NCBI RefSeq assembly: GCF_004348995.1
Contig: NZ_SMKQ01000024.1
Span: 1 to 64,000 of the forward strand
Direction: 5' to 3'
Origin: Nonomuraea terrae
Lineage (GTDB): Bacteria; Actinomycetota; Actinomycetes; Streptosporangiales; Streptosporangiaceae
Length of the DNA: 64,000 nucleotides
The notes beneath the pieces are model-generated. The model worked only from the letters and a program-made list of their open reading frames with translations, was not told the DNA's origin and searched no databases. Positions 1 to 9,683 of this stretch are shown one piece after another. The position numbers and the translations under genes are program-made. Numbering within the stretch: position 1 is the stretch's first letter; every line of letters begins with the position of its first letter.

Positions 1-323
1 GGCTGGTGGTGGCGTACGTGTTCGCGACGCCGTACGTGCTGCCCTGGTACGACGGGCTGGCGCTCGGGCTGCTGGCGCTGGTGGGCGCGTCGGCGGTGGA
101 CGGGTTCGTGGTGGCGCACCTGATGGTGTTGTCGCTGGCGTACCTGCCCGCCCGGGTCGAGGGCCAGCCCGACGACCTCGCCTGGCTCAGGGAGGTCGTC
201 AGGCCTCAGCTCGCCTGGGTGCTGCTCGCCCTGACGGTGGCGCTGGTGGTGTGGGCCTGGCGAGCTGCAGGGCGCGTACGCACGCCGCCAGCGTCAGCGG
301 CACCGCGACCGTCAGCGCCATAG
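1..323 (+). CDS. C-terminal part of a GT-C family membrane glycosyltransferase (MptB-like)
   Basis: The reading frame is open from the first base, so only the last 106 or so residues of a longer gene are present. They contain at least three hydrophobic segments (residues about 3-20, 22-45 and 70-87) and a short arginine-rich, Ala/Pro tail. The motif VLPWYDG followed by membrane helices resembles the C-terminal end of polyprenol-phosphomannose-dependent alpha-1,6-mannosyltransferases (MptB type), which build lipoglycans at the membrane. The GT87-type gene 2.5 kb downstream fits that theme. It converges with the next gene and overlaps it by about 125 bp. The family call rests on composition and context because the catalytic N-terminal part is outside the window. 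Confidence 0.6.
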   Translation, partial: LVVAYVFATPYVLPWYDGLALGLLALVGASAVDGFVVAHLMVLSLAYLPARVEGQPDDLAWLREVVRPQLAWVLLALTVALVVWAWRAAGRVRTPPASAAPRPSAP

Positions 324-2799
324 CGGGGATGGCGATGCCGGAGTCGTTCATGAGGAAGCCGACGAACGCGCACGTGAGCGCGCCGAACAGGCCCGCCCTG
401 AGCGTCGGGGCCAGCGCGTAGGCCTGGCCGAGCGCCGAGGCGCCCCAGCGCGACGGCCGGGCCAGCACCAGGAAGAGGAAGGCCAGCGCGACCAGCGAGA
501 GCAGCGTCAGCGGCAGGTTGCCCACCGTCACGCCGATCATCGCGCTGAACTTGCGGCCGACGACGGTCAACGCCTGACCGTCGATGATCTGCTGGACGAA
601 GTTGCCCAGGTGGGTGCGCTGGTCGTCAGGGCGAAGCCAGTCGAACACCGACAGCGCGCCCACCAGCACGGCCCCGGCCAGGCCGACGAGCAGCAGTCGT
701 AGGAGGGAGACGCGTCTGCCGGAGAGCAGGATGAGGAAGACGGCGAGGCCGACGACGAAGGCCGGGACACCGCCGAAGTCCGCGCCCCACGACGGCCATC
801 CGTCGGCGAAGACCGCGAAGACGCCGTACGCGCCGCAGGCCGTGACGACCACGAGTCTGGACACGCCCCGGCCGAGCAGCCACTGGGCCACTCCGGCGAG
901 GCCGAGGATCGTGCCGGTGGCGTAGGCGGCGAAGGCGATGTTGCTGAAGCCGTAGAAGCGGCCGCCGGTCACGGGCTCGTAGCCGGTGACGGCGTTCACC
1001 TGGAGAGTGGAGCCGGTCATGACGTCGAGCAGCAGGGCGAGCGAGGTGACGGCGGCGACCACGGTCAGCGGGCCCAGCACGTGGGCACGCCACGGGCCGG
1101 CGAAGGCGACGGCGGTGATGAGGCCGGCGATGGCGAGGATCGTCACGATCACCGACAACATCGGCACCGGGAAGGTCCACCAGGGCACCAGCTGGGCCAG
1201 GAACGTCGCGACCGCGATCGCCCCACTGACCACCGCGACGGCCTGGACCGACTTGAGCACCGTGGAAGCGCCTGCCGTGCCCTCTGTCCCCGTTCCGGAG
1301 GGTTGGGAAGCGATTGTCTCCCCGGTTCCGGGGGGTCGGGCGTCGGCTGCCGCACCGGTTCCGGCGGGTTGCGCGTCGGCCGTCGCACCGGGTTCGGCGG
1401 GGTGGGTGTCCCGGGCGGTCGTCCCGGGTTCGGCCTGGTTGGCGGCGGCTCCTGTTTCGTTGGGCTCCTCGCGGTTCGTGGGGGCGGGTGTCGTACGGCG
1501 GCGGCGGAGGGCCAGGGCGGCGACGGCGTAGAACACCAGCTGGACCGTCACCAGGACGGTGAAGAACGGGCCGCGGACCTCGCGCAGCACCTTGCTGGCC
1601 AGGTCGGCGTCGGCCAGCTCGGTCACCGTCGCGGACGTCGCTCCCGGTGCCGGGCCGCCTGCCTGCCAGGGCCGGCCCACGACCTCGCGTGGCGCGTCGA
1701 GGCCCAGGAGCTGGACGGTCGTGGCGGTGAGGTCGGTGATGGTGACCAGCGCGTCCTGGCGGGTGGAGGTCGCCGTGAGGTGGCCGTACGGGAACGGTTG
1801 TCCTGCGGCGGACGGGCCGGCGGCCAGCGCCACGTGGAGGTGGGCGTCGGGGGTGACGTCGGAAACGCCGGCCAGCAGGATCGTGGTGCCGGTAGGCAGC
1901 CGGTCGATCAGGGCGCCGATCCGGCGGTCGGCCTCGGCCACCGCGGCTCGGCGCTCGGGCGCCGGGAGGGCCGTGGGGACGCCGTACTCGTCGTGGGGGC
2001 GGCGGAACCAGGCGTCGGCGAGGTCGTCGGCGGCGAAGACGATCAGGTCGTACGGGGTCAGGTCGGTGAGCGCCTCGGGAGTGGGAGCGTATTTGGCGAT
2101 ATTTCCGGACTTGTCGGCGGCGGCCAGGGCGGCGCCCGGGCCGATCGCCGCCACCTTGCCGCCGTTGTCCGCGACGAGTTGCCCAAGGGTGCCGATGCGC
2201 GCGTCGTAGCCGGTCTCGGCCTGGTACGCGGCCATCGCCGCCCAGCCCGGGACCGTGGCGCCTTCGCCGGACGCCTGGGGAACCGGGGGCTCAGGGCAGC
2301 CGCGCACCGCCGTCCCGGCCCGCTGCCCCGCCGATACGGTCAGCCAGCCGGCGGTCGGACAGGTGATCCCGCGCTCGGGCGGCGGCACGGCCCGCGTCGA
2401 CAACGACCCCGAGGCCCCCTGCCCGACGAGCCGCCACAAGACCGGGGTGCCGGCCTCGTCGAGGTCACTCCACTCCAGCCCGGGCACCCCGATCAACGCC
2501 ACCCGCCTTTCCGGCGCGCGTTCGCCGGCCGAGGTCCCCCCGGCACGTGCGACGGCCGGCGCCCCGCCGGCGGTCCGGCCGGCCGCCAGGTGTAGCGCGG
2601 TGGTGGGTGTGCTGTCGGTCGTGGGGCCGGCCGCGTGAAGCAGCGCGGTCGTGTGGGGGCTGTCGCCCGTAGTCGTGGTGGCGAGCGCCGGTGCGGCGGG
2701 GATGAGCAGGACGGTGAGGGTGAGGGCGAGGGTGGTGAGCAGGTGGGAGGGGTGCCGACCGTGCCGTCCCTCGGGCGGGTACGGTGTGGCGTTTGGCAT
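199..2799 (-). CDS. Large membrane protein with alkaline-phosphatase-like extracellular domain
   Basis: 866 residues from an ATG preceded by GGGGGT. A signal peptide or first helix (about residues 20-40, ending APALA) is followed by a roughly 330-residue exported domain. Its opening VALIGVPGLEWSDL and later TILLAGVSDV resemble AlkP-superfamily proteins with a mutase/phosphodiesterase-like fold. After one helix comes an 80-residue Ala/Gly/Thr/Pro linker with degenerate PAGTGAAADA repeats, then about eight membrane helices. Metal ligands of the AlkP fold are not obvious to me, so enzymatic activity is uncertain. It is divergent from the GT87 gene and may serve the same cell-envelope polysaccharide process; that role is inferred from position only. 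Confidence 0.75.
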   Translation of the reverse strand: MPNATPYPPEGRHGRHPSHLLTTLALTLTVLLIPAAPALATTTTGDSPHTTALLHAAGPTTDSTPTTALHLAAGRTAGGAPAVARAGGTSAGERAPERRVALIGVPGLEWSDLDEAGTPVLWRLVGQGASGSLSTRAVPPPERGITCPTAGWLTVSAGQRAGTAVRGCPEPPVPQASGEGATVPGWAAMAAYQAETGYDARIGTLGQLVADNGGKVAAIGPGAALAAADKSGNIAKYAPTPEALTDLTPYDLIVFAADDLADAWFRRPHDEYGVPTALPAPERRAAVAEADRRIGALIDRLPTGTTILLAGVSDVTPDAHLHVALAAGPSAAGQPFPYGHLTATSTRQDALVTITDLTATTVQLLGLDAPREVVGRPWQAGGPAPGATSATVTELADADLASKVLREVRGPFFTVLVTVQLVFYAVAALALRRRRTTPAPTNREEPNETGAAANQAEPGTTARDTHPAEPGATADAQPAGTGAAADARPPGTGETIASQPSGTGTEGTAGASTVLKSVQAVAVVSGAIAVATFLAQLVPWWTFPVPMLSVIVTILAIAGLITAVAFAGPWRAHVLGPLTVVAAVTSLALLLDVMTGSTLQVNAVTGYEPVTGGRFYGFSNIAFAAYATGTILGLAGVAQWLLGRGVSRLVVVTACGAYGVFAVFADGWPSWGADFGGVPAFVVGLAVFLILLSGRRVSLLRLLLVGLAGAVLVGALSVFDWLRPDDQRTHLGNFVQQIIDGQALTVVGRKFSAMIGVTVGNLPLTLLSLVALAFLFLVLARPSRWGASALGQAYALAPTLRAGLFGALTCAFVGFLMNDSGIAIPAMALTVAVPLTLAACVRALQLARPTPPAPPSGRAAPRRAEA

Positions 2800-2877
2800 G
2801 GTGGGACCCCCGGTGTTTGCCCTCGATCGACAACAGCCACGGTAACGTCCCACATCGTGACAAGTGGCGAGGTGCAG

Positions 2878-4062
2878 GTGAGACGGCGGCAGTGGTGGGC
2901 GTGGTCGGTGGCGGCGCTCGTCGTGGTGGCGGCCGCGACACCGCTCGTGCACATGTGGCTCACCAACCCCGACGACCAGCGCCTGGTCGACCTGGACGTC
3001 TACCGCACCGGCGGGCAGATGCTGCTCGAAGGACGGCCGCTGTACGACTACGTCACCCCGGCGCCGCAGTTACTGCCGTTCACGTATCCGCCCATCGCGG
3101 CGATGATCGCCGTGGTGCTGGCCAAGATGTCGTGGGAGACGGCGCAGTGGGTGTGGACGGCCGGGATCTTCGTGGCGCTGGCCGTGACCGTGGGGTTCGC
3201 GTTCCGGGAGACGCTGCGCAGGGACGCGATGCGCGCGTACGCGCCGTGGGTGTTCGCGGTGCTCATGGTGATGTGCACGTACCTGATGCCGATCAGGGAC
3301 CAGGTGCGGTTCGGGCAGGTGGACATCCTGCTGGTGGCGCTGTGCCTGGCCGACTGCGTGGCCAGGAAGCCGTGGTGGCCGCGCGGGTTCCTGATCGGCC
3401 TGGCGACGGCGGTCAAGCTGACGCCGGGCGTCTTCCTGATCTACCTGCTGGTCACGCGGCAGTGGCGGACGTTCTTCATGGCGTCGTTCACCGCGGCGGT
3501 GCTCACGTTGTTGCCGTTCGCGGTGATCCCGCAGGACGCGGCCGGCTTCTGGTTCTCGGCGCTGCTCGACCCCGAACGTCTGGGCGCGAACGCGGCCACC
3601 ACCAACCAGTCGATGCGCGGCATGCTGATCCGGCTGTACTGGCCCGACCTGCTGACGACCGCGATCTGGGTGGCGCTCGTGGCGGCGGTCGCCTGGTACG
3701 GGTTCCGCGGGGCGCGGGACGCGTACGAGAAGGATGATCCGATGACGGCGGTCGCGCTCGTCGGGCTCATGGCGGTGCTGCTCTCGCCGGTCGCCTGGAT
3801 CCACCACCTGGCCTGGGTGGTCGTGGTGCTCGCCGCGATCGTCGGCGACGGCCGCGACCCGGTGCGGCTGCGCGTGGCGGCGGGCGTGTGGCTGTACTAC
3901 GTGGTGCCGGTGCCGTGGTGGGGGGTGTCGCTGAGGGCCGCCGACATCCCGGGGGTCAGCCTGGTGCTGGGCAAGATCGTCCAGAACGGGTACGGCCTGG
4001 GAGCCCTCGCCCTGGTGTGGTTGCTGGTGTCCTGGTTGCCGAAACGGCGGCAGATCGCTTGA
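2878..4062 (+). CDS. GT87 (DUF2029) family polyprenol-phosphate mannosyltransferase
   Basis: 394 residues with about ten membrane helices. After the first helix the sequence LVDLDVYRTGG is the periplasmic acidic motif typical of GT-C enzymes such as PimE and other DUF2029 proteins. FTYPPIAA and the later TAVKLTPGVF also match this family. These enzymes transfer mannose or arabinose from a lipid-phosphate donor on the outer face of the membrane. I chose GTG 2878 because GAGG lies five bases upstream and translation then starts just before a basic stretch and the first helix; GTG 2857 is the alternative. It is divergent from the AlkP-like gene, with a promoter gap of under 80 bp. Confidence 0.85.
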   Translation: MRRRQWWAWSVAALVVVAAATPLVHMWLTNPDDQRLVDLDVYRTGGQMLLEGRPLYDYVTPAPQLLPFTYPPIAAMIAVVLAKMSWETAQWVWTAGIFVALAVTVGFAFRETLRRDAMRAYAPWVFAVLMVMCTYLMPIRDQVRFGQVDILLVALCLADCVARKPWWPRGFLIGLATAVKLTPGVFLIYLLVTRQWRTFFMASFTAAVLTLLPFAVIPQDAAGFWFSALLDPERLGANAATTNQSMRGMLIRLYWPDLLTTAIWVALVAAVAWYGFRGARDAYEKDDPMTAVALVGLMAVLLSPVAWIHHLAWVVVVLAAIVGDGRDPVRLRVAAGVWLYYVVPVPWWGVSLRAADIPGVSLVLGKIVQNGYGLGALALVWLLVSWLPKRRQIA

Positions 4063-4084
4063 CCGGAACGTTACCCTGCGTGCT

Positions 4085-4504
4085 GTGCTCATTACCGTAT
4101 GGCTGATCGTGGGCCTCGTCATCGGGGTCAGCGGCGTGCTGATCGGCTACCTGGCGTTGCGGGAGGCCAGGGCCACCGTGGAGGAGGGCCGGCGCATGCT
4201 GGCCCGGCAGCTCTCCGAGGCCCCGGGTGACCTCAAGGCCGTCAGGGACGTCGCGGTGTGCCGCTACGACGCGCTCTCGGAGATGACCGGGCGGCTGTCG
4301 TTCTCGATCGCGATGATCAACGGCCTGGGCGACGGCATCGTGCTGACCTCGATCAACGGGCGCAGCGAGACGCGTACGTACGTGCGCCCGGTGGTGGGAG
4401 GAAAGGGCGAGGAGCCGCTGTCCCCCGAGGAGGAAGAGGCGGTACGGGCGGCCAGGCTCGGCCTCGGACCGGTGGTCGCCTGCCGCGCGTCCGAGACGCT
4501 GTGA
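4085..4504 (+). CDS. DUF4446 family membrane-anchored protein
   Basis: 139 residues starting at GTG 4085, 22 bp after the GT87 gene and probably in its operon. One N-terminal membrane helix (residues 3-24) is followed by a short coiled region and a soluble domain with the family signatures VAVCRYDAL and DGIVLTSING. Ends with an acidic EEEEAV helix. DUF4446 proteins are common in actinobacteria and have no established function. Length and motif order are normal for the family. Confidence 0.85.
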   Translation: MLITVWLIVGLVIGVSGVLIGYLALREARATVEEGRRMLARQLSEAPGDLKAVRDVAVCRYDALSEMTGRLSFSIAMINGLGDGIVLTSINGRSETRTYVRPVVGGKGEEPLSPEEEEAVRAARLGLGPVVACRASETL

Positions 4505-4581
4505 GGCCAGGGGGCTGGGCGACGATCCGCGGCGCGTGACCGGCTCTCCTGGGGGGTGACCGGCCGGCAGAAGGGTGTGCC

Positions 4582-4601
4582 GACCGAAACGGTCCGTTTT
4601 T
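4582..4601 (+). terminator. Possible intrinsic terminator before pheA
   Basis: GACCG-AAA-CGGTC forms a 5-bp stem with a three-base loop and is followed by CG and a run of five T. It sits 78 bp after the DUF4446 stop. The stem is short for this GC-rich genome, so this is a weak call. Confidence 0.35.
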
Positions 4602-4662
4602 CCAGGACGCTGTAGGGCGAAAACGGCGACATGTGCTCCCGACCTGCGGTTACTCTGGACCC

Positions 4663-5586
4663 ATGCCCAGACTCGCCTATCTCGGACCGGAAGGGACCTT
4701 CACCGAAGAGGCCCTGAGGCTCCTCGACCCCGCCGCGGAGCGGCTGCCGTGCGCCACCGTGAGCGCCGCGCTCAACGCCGCCCGCGCGGGCGACGCCGAC
4801 GGCGCCGTGGTCCCGCTGGAGAACTCCGTCGAGGGCGCGATCACCACGACGCTCGACGAGTTCGCGTGGGGCGAGCCGTTGATGATCAACGCCGAGCTGC
4901 TGCTTCCCGTGCGGTTCTCCCTGCTGGCCAGGCCGGGCACCGAGATGCCGCACATCAAGCGGGTCTACACGCATCCCGCGGCCATCACCCAGTGCCGCGC
5001 CTACGTCTCCCGCGAGCTGCCCGACGCCGTCGTGGTGGCCGCCCCCTCCACGGCCGCCGCGGCCCAGGAGGTCTCGCTGCCGGGCTCGCCGTACGACGCG
5101 GCCATCGCGGCGCCCATCGCCGGCGAGCACTACGGGCTGGTGGAGCTGGCCTCCGACATCGGCGACAGGACCGACACCGTGACCCGGTTCGTCAAGGTGT
5201 GCCGTCCGGACGGGCCGCTGCCCGAGGCGACCGGATCCGACCGCACCTCGCTGGTGGTCTTCCTGGCCGACGACCACCCGGGCGCGCTGCTGGAGATGCT
5301 GACCGAGTTCTCCGTACGCGGGGTCAACCTGACGCGCGTCGAGTCGCGGCCGACCGGCGACGGCATCGGGCGCTACTTCTTCCACTTCGACTTCGAGGGC
5401 CACGCCGCCGACGCGCGGGTCGGCGAGGCCCTGGCGGGCCTGCACCGCATCGCCGGCGAGGTGCGCTTCCTCGGCAGCTACCCGCGGGCCGACGGCATCG
5501 CGCCGCAGGTCAAGCGCGGCACGACCGACGCCGAGTTCGCCCAGGCGGGCGACTGGCTGGCGCGCGTCCGCGCCGGCCAGGTCTGA
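4663..5586 (+). CDS. pheA: Prephenate dehydratase
   Basis: 307 residues. Converts prephenate to phenylpyruvate in phenylalanine synthesis. The N-terminal dehydratase domain (about residues 1-185) opens with RLAYLGPEGTF and carries VPLENSVEGAI and the TRFVKV segment that contains the TRF catalytic triplet. The C-terminal ACT domain (about 200-275) has DDHPGALLEML and VESRPT, the GALL and ESRP motifs that bind phenylalanine for feedback inhibition. ATG 4663 places the conserved start at once; upstream in-frame codons have no ribosome site. The gene is followed by serS as in many actinobacteria. Confidence 0.97.
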   Translation: MPRLAYLGPEGTFTEEALRLLDPAAERLPCATVSAALNAARAGDADGAVVPLENSVEGAITTTLDEFAWGEPLMINAELLLPVRFSLLARPGTEMPHIKRVYTHPAAITQCRAYVSRELPDAVVVAAPSTAAAAQEVSLPGSPYDAAIAAPIAGEHYGLVELASDIGDRTDTVTRFVKVCRPDGPLPEATGSDRTSLVVFLADDHPGALLEMLTEFSVRGVNLTRVESRPTGDGIGRYFFHFDFEGHAADARVGEALAGLHRIAGEVRFLGSYPRADGIAPQVKRGTTDAEFAQAGDWLARVRAGQV

Positions 5587-5753
5587 GACTCACCCGGCGG
5601 GCACCACGTGTGCGACAGGCGGAGGAACCTTTCCAGCTTCCGTCCGTCCGTGGCCTGACCGGTCAGCCCTGCCGGCGGCGCACCTGGATCACGGATGTGT
5701 CGCGGGGGTAATAGGGGGGCGGGGCGCGTCGGTACGCCGGTAGCCTTTTCTTT

Positions 5754-7016
5754 GTGATTGACCTGCGTACCCTTCGTGAGGATCCCGACCGGCTACGGGC
5801 GTCGCAGCGTGCCCGCGGCGAGGACGACACCGTCGTCGACACGCTGCTCGACCTCGACGAGCGTCGCCGATCGGCGCTGACCTCGTTCGAGTCGCTGCGC
5901 GCCGAGCAGAAGAGCATGGGCAAGTCGGTCTCCAAGGCGCAGGGCGAGGAGAAGGCCGCGCTGCTCCAGCGGGCCAAGGACCTCGCGGGCCAGGTCAAGG
6001 CGGCCGAGTCCGAGGCGGAGAAGCTGGGCGCCGAGCTCGACCAGCTGCTCCAGAGCGTGCCCAACCTCGTCGAGGAGGGCGCCCCGCCCGGCGGCGAGGA
6101 CGACTACGTCGTGCTCGAGACGCACGGCGAGCCCAGGGCGTTCGACTTCGAGCCGAAAGACCACCTGGAGCTCGGCGAGGCGCTCGGCGCCATCGACATG
6201 GAGCGCGGCGCCAAGGTGTCCGGCTCGCGGTTCTTCTTCCTCAAGGGCGTCGGCGCGCGGCTGCAGCTCGGCCTGCTCAACATGGCGATGCAGCAGGCCA
6301 TCGAGTCGGGGTTCGTCCCCATGATCACTCCGGTGCTGGTCAAGCCGGAGACCATGCAGGGCACCGGCTTCCACGTGGCCCACGACAAGGAGATCTACCG
6401 TCTCCCCGATGACGACCTCTACCTGGTCGGCACCTCCGAGGTGTCGCTGGCGGGCTACCACGCCCAGGAGATCCTCGACGGCGGCGACCTGCCGCTGCGC
6501 TACGCGGGCTGGTCGTCCTGCTTCCGCCGCGAGGCGGGCTCGTACGGCAAGGACACCCGGGGCATCATCCGCGTCCACCAGTTCGACAAGGTCGAGATGT
6601 TCTCCTACGTGCGTCCGGAAGACGCCCACGAGGAGCACCAGCGCCTGCTCGCCTGGGAGAAGGAGATGCTGGCCAAGATCGAGGTGCCCTACCGCGTCAT
6701 CGACACGGCGGCCGGCGACCTCGGCATGTCGGCCGCGCGCAAGTTCGACTGCGAGGCGTGGATCCCGACCCAGGGCCGCTACCGCGAGCTGACCTCGACC
6801 TCCAACTGCACCGAGTTCCAGGCCCGGCGGCTCGCCGTCCGCTACCGCGACAAGGACGGCAAGCCCCAGCACCTGGCCACGCTCAACGGCACGCTCGCCA
6901 CGACCCGCTGGATCGTGGCGATCCTGGAGAACCACCAGCAGGCCGACGGCTCCGTGGTGGTCCCGCAGGCGCTGCGCCCCTACGTGGGGCTCGACGTGCT
7001 CGTGCCCGCCAAGTGA
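5754..7016 (+). CDS. serS: Seryl-tRNA synthetase
   Basis: 420 residues, GTG start. Class II synthetase that charges tRNA-Ser; a tRNA-Ser gene lies 6.4 kb downstream. The N-terminal half has the long antiparallel coiled coil (residues about 25-105, rich in Glu, Lys and Ala) that grips the long variable arm. Motif 2 is visible as [15 protein letters not shown] and motif 3 as [13 protein letters not shown]. The 167-bp leader has a TGACCGGTCA palindrome but no recognisable T-box. The 3' end overlaps the converging membrane gene by 37 bp. Confidence 0.97.
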   Translation: MIDLRTLREDPDRLRASQRARGEDDTVVDTLLDLDERRRSALTSFESLRAEQKSMGKSVSKAQGEEKAALLQRAKDLAGQVKAAESEAEKLGAELDQLLQSVPNLVEEGAPPGGEDDYVVLETHGEPRAFDFEPKDHLELGEALGAIDMERGAKVSGSRFFFLKGVGARLQLGLLNMAMQQAIESGFVPMITPVLVKPETMQGTGFHVAHDKEIYRLPDDDLYLVGTSEVSLAGYHAQEILDGGDLPLRYAGWSSCFRREAGSYGKDTRGIIRVHQFDKVEMFSYVRPEDAHEEHQRLLAWEKEMLAKIEVPYRVIDTAAGDLGMSAARKFDCEAWIPTQGRYRELTSTSNCTEFQARRLAVRYRDKDGKPQHLATLNGTLATTRWIVAILENHQQADGSVVVPQALRPYVGLDVLVPAK

Positions 7017-8365
7017 GCGCGGCGGGCGTCGTTCCTGACCAGGGCGGCGCCCGCCAGCAGCACGACGGCGGTCAGCAGCACGGCGAGCGCCGTGGCCGCC
7101 GCATGGCTGGCCGGGGTGCCCTGCGCCCAGCCCTGAAAGGGCGTGTAGACGCTCAGGTAGACCAGCGGCGCGCCCAGCGTCCCGACGGCGACCGGCACGG
7201 CGCGGGCCCGTCCGGCGATCGCCGACCCGAGGCACACCGCGCCGCTCACGGGGAGCGCGAGCAAGGCCGCGAGGAACGGAAGCCCGCCCAAGCCGGCCAC
7301 GTGGGCGGGGAACCCCCCGGGGTCGAACGGGTCGCCGGCGATCACCGGAACAGACACGCAGGCGGCGGCCGCGAAGCCGGTGTAGACGCCCGCGTGGCGG
7401 CGCAGACCCGCCCCGACGCCGCCGAAGAGCACACAGGCGGCCAGGAAGAGCGCCACGTCCCGCTCCAGGGCCAGGTCCACCTCGGGCGGCTCGGCGCCGG
7501 GCAGGCCCACGCGCCGCCAATCGCCTGACGTGTCGCGGACCAGGATGCCGTCCGCGCCGTTCGCGACGACCACCACGTGCCCCTCCGGCCGGTGCTGGAC
7601 GGCCAGGGCCACGGACTCCAGCCTGTCGTGGGGTTCGTACTGTCTGCTGAGCCGTTCGAGCTCGTCGGGGGAGGCCGCCCACGACGGGCGCCACGTGTGG
7701 CCGCCGTCGTCCGACTGCTCCACGGCCATCCGGTTCGCGGCCACCCGGTAGCACCGCGTGGCCTGGTACGGCACGCATTGGGCGGTCCGCGGCGCCTTGC
7801 CGTCATAGGCGCCTGAGGTCGGGGTCCACGTACGGCCGCCGTCCTCGGAGAGCCAGGCGGACGAGGTGTCGGTGCGAACGGTGATCCGGCCGTCGTTCTC
7901 CTCCACGGCGACGGTCGTGGGGTGGCCCAGTGCGGCGGAGGTGGCGGTGACGGCGAGGACGGCCAGCGGCATCGTGACGATCATCACGTGCCGGCGGTCC
8001 GGGCCGGTGCCGCGCCCGCGTACCCACCAGGCGAGGGCGAGCGCGGGCAGGGCGAGGAGATCGCTGGAGTCGGCCAGGACGCGCGAAGGGCCGCCCACGA
8101 AGGTCCAGACCTGGGAGGCGAGGTCCGCGCCCGTCTCCGTCGTTTTCACGAGCGCGAAGACCACTCCGGTCAGCACGGTGGCCGCCAGATCGGCGCGGCG
8201 GGGGAGGAGCAGCGCCAGGAGGGCGGGGGCCACGAGGAGCCCGGCCACGTCGCTGAGTTTGCCCGTGACGAACCCGGGCCAGGTCTGCTTGAGCAGATGG
8301 TCGTTGATCAGGAGCACGACCACCCCGGCCACGGTCACGGGGTGGCATAACCAGGCGTACCTCAT
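6980..8365 (-). CDS. Membrane protein with extracytoplasmic Asp-box repeats
   Basis: 461 residues. Four or so N-terminal helices (within residues 8-150) are followed by an exported segment that holds two Asp-box motifs, SEDGGRTW and SDDGGHTW, the sialidase/BNR-type beta-propeller hallmark. Another four or five helices follow (about residues 300-445). Two Asp boxes are too few for a complete six-bladed propeller. Function unknown; a surface sensor or binding role is a guess. The stop lies inside the 3' end of serS on the opposite strand. Confidence 0.7.
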   Translation of the reverse strand: MRYAWLCHPVTVAGVVVLLINDHLLKQTWPGFVTGKLSDVAGLLVAPALLALLLPRRADLAATVLTGVVFALVKTTETGADLASQVWTFVGGPSRVLADSSDLLALPALALAWWVRGRGTGPDRRHVMIVTMPLAVLAVTATSAALGHPTTVAVEENDGRITVRTDTSSAWLSEDGGRTWTPTSGAYDGKAPRTAQCVPYQATRCYRVAANRMAVEQSDDGGHTWRPSWAASPDELERLSRQYEPHDRLESVALAVQHRPEGHVVVVANGADGILVRDTSGDWRRVGLPGAEPPEVDLALERDVALFLAACVLFGGVGAGLRRHAGVYTGFAAAACVSVPVIAGDPFDPGGFPAHVAGLGGLPFLAALLALPVSGAVCLGSAIAGRARAVPVAVGTLGAPLVYLSVYTPFQGWAQGTPASHAAATALAVLLTAVVLLAGAALVRNDARRAHLAGTSTSSPT

Positions 8366-8426
8366 GCAGAGGTTGACGGCCCGCCGCAGCGGTCGGTTCG
8401 GGCCGTGACCGGTCTGAGACGTGCAA

Positions 8427-8459
8427 AGACCGGAGCCCGCTGGCCGCGAACTCCGGTCT
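8427..8459 (-). terminator. Terminator hairpin of the cold-shock gene
   Basis: A perfect 9-bp stem, AGACCGGAG/CTCCGGTCT, with a 15-base loop. Read on the minus strand it follows the csp stop by about 20 bp and is trailed by TTTG. It also separates csp from the minus-strand membrane gene whose start is at 8365. Confidence 0.7.
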
Positions 8460-8478
8460 GTCTTGCCGTTACTACAGG

Positions 8479-8682
8479 TCAGATGGCGCGTACCTGAGAG
8501 GCTTGCGGCCCCTTCTGGCCCTGCGTGATCTCGAACTCGACCCGCTGGCCGTCTTCAAGGCTGCGGTAGCCACTGCCGACGATCTCGGAGAAGTGCACGA
8601 ACACGTCCGGCGCACCGCCGTCCGGGGCGATGAAGCCGAAGCCCTTCTCGGCGTTGAACCACTTGACGGTTCCCTGAGCCAT
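8479..8682 (-). CDS. Cold-shock domain protein (CspA family)
   Basis: 67 residues, a single five-stranded OB-fold that binds single-stranded nucleic acid. RNP1 is present as KGFGFI and RNP2 as VFVHFS, preceded by [13 protein letters not shown]. The ribosome site GAGGGAG lies eight bases before ATG 8682. More than 200 bp separate it from the divergent HAD gene, enough for the long structured 5' leader that cold-shock mRNAs usually carry; I could not define a specific element there. Confidence 0.96.
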   Translation of the reverse strand: MAQGTVKWFNAEKGFGFIAPDGGAPDVFVHFSEIVGSGYRSLEDGQRVEFEITQGQKGPQASQVRAI

Positions 8683-8906
8683 AAAAGCTCTCCCTCAGGA
8701 TGATGAATCTATGGGACCCACACCTCGTGAGTCCCGGTGTGTCGTACAGCAAGCACCCGGGGTGGCTCAGACAAAGTCATGCTGGTTTTCACTACGGGAT
8801 CAGCTAATACAACGCCATCACATCTAACACCATTCTGGCGCGTTGGTGTTCCCGTCCCTACGAAGATTTCTGTCACGCGGCATCACCAGGCAAACTGGAA
8901 CCTGTT

Positions 8907-9683
8907 ATGCAGAGCCTTCCCCCGCCGCGTCTTGTGGCCACCGACCTCGACGGAACCGCCTTGCGCACTGACGGAACCGTGTCTCCCCGTACGGCCGCCG
9001 CCTTCGCCCAAGTCGAGGAATCCGGCAGCATGCTCGTGTTCGTGACCGGGCGTCCGCCCCGGTGGATGGGCGGCGTCGCGGGCGCCGTACGCCACCGCGG
9101 GCTCGCCATCTGCGCAAACGGAGCGCTGGTCTACGACCTCCATAGCGAACAGATAGTGGAATCGCACCTGATCACCGTGGAGGTGCTCGAGGAAGTGGTC
9201 GCTCAGCTAAGAGCGAACGTGCCGGATCTGGCATTTTCGGTCGAGTACGAAGCCGGTTTTGCGCACGAGTCAGATTTCCCCGCCGCGGTGTCCGGTGGCG
9301 ATTCGCTGACCGGGCGTCCGTGCGCCAAGCTGCTGGCCCGTCACCCGGCCATGGGCCCGGACGAGTTGCTGGCCATGGCGCACGGGCTCGTCGGCCACCT
9401 GGTGACCCCGACCCATTCCTCCGGCAGGGGGCTCGTCGAGATGAGCGCCCAGGGGGTGACGAAGGCGACCGCTCTGGCCGCGCTCGCCGCGGAGCACGCG
9501 ATCGAGCAGGCACAGAGCGTCGCCTTCGGCGACATGCCGAACGACCTGCCCATGCTGAGCTGGGCAGGCACGTCGTACGCGGTCGCCAACGCGCACCCCG
9601 ACGTGCTGGCGGCCGTCGATCACGTGACCGCGACCAACGACGACGACGGCGTCGCCCGGGTGATCGAGGAGTTCTACAGGTAG
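8907..9683 (+). CDS. HAD superfamily (Cof-type, class IIB) phosphatase
   Basis: 258 residues. Motif I is DLDGTALR (nucleophile Asp near residue 13), motif II FVTGRP, motif III the lysine in GVTKATAL and motif IV GDMPNDLPML. This is the full Cof/HAD-IIB layout with a C2 cap. Such enzymes remove phosphate from sugar or cofactor phosphates; the substrate cannot be read from sequence. Neighbour of serS and bpa in related actinobacteria. Its last 10 bp overlap the converging bpa gene. Confidence 0.92.
   Translation: MQSLPPPRLVATDLDGTALRTDGTVSPRTAAAFAQVEESGSMLVFVTGRPPRWMGGVAGAVRHRGLAICANGALVYDLHSEQIVESHLITVEVLEEVVAQLRANVPDLAFSVEYEAGFAHESDFPAAVSGGDSLTGRPCAKLLARHPAMGPDELLAMAHGLVGHLVTPTHSSGRGLVEMSAQGVTKATALAALAAEHAIEQAQSVAFGDMPNDLPMLSWAGTSYAVANAHPDVLAAVDHVTATNDDDGVARVIEEFYR

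Noticed and set aside
5587-5753. Possible T-box leader before serS
   Set aside because: No T-box consensus or clear specifier hairpin; only a short TGACCGGTCA palindrome.
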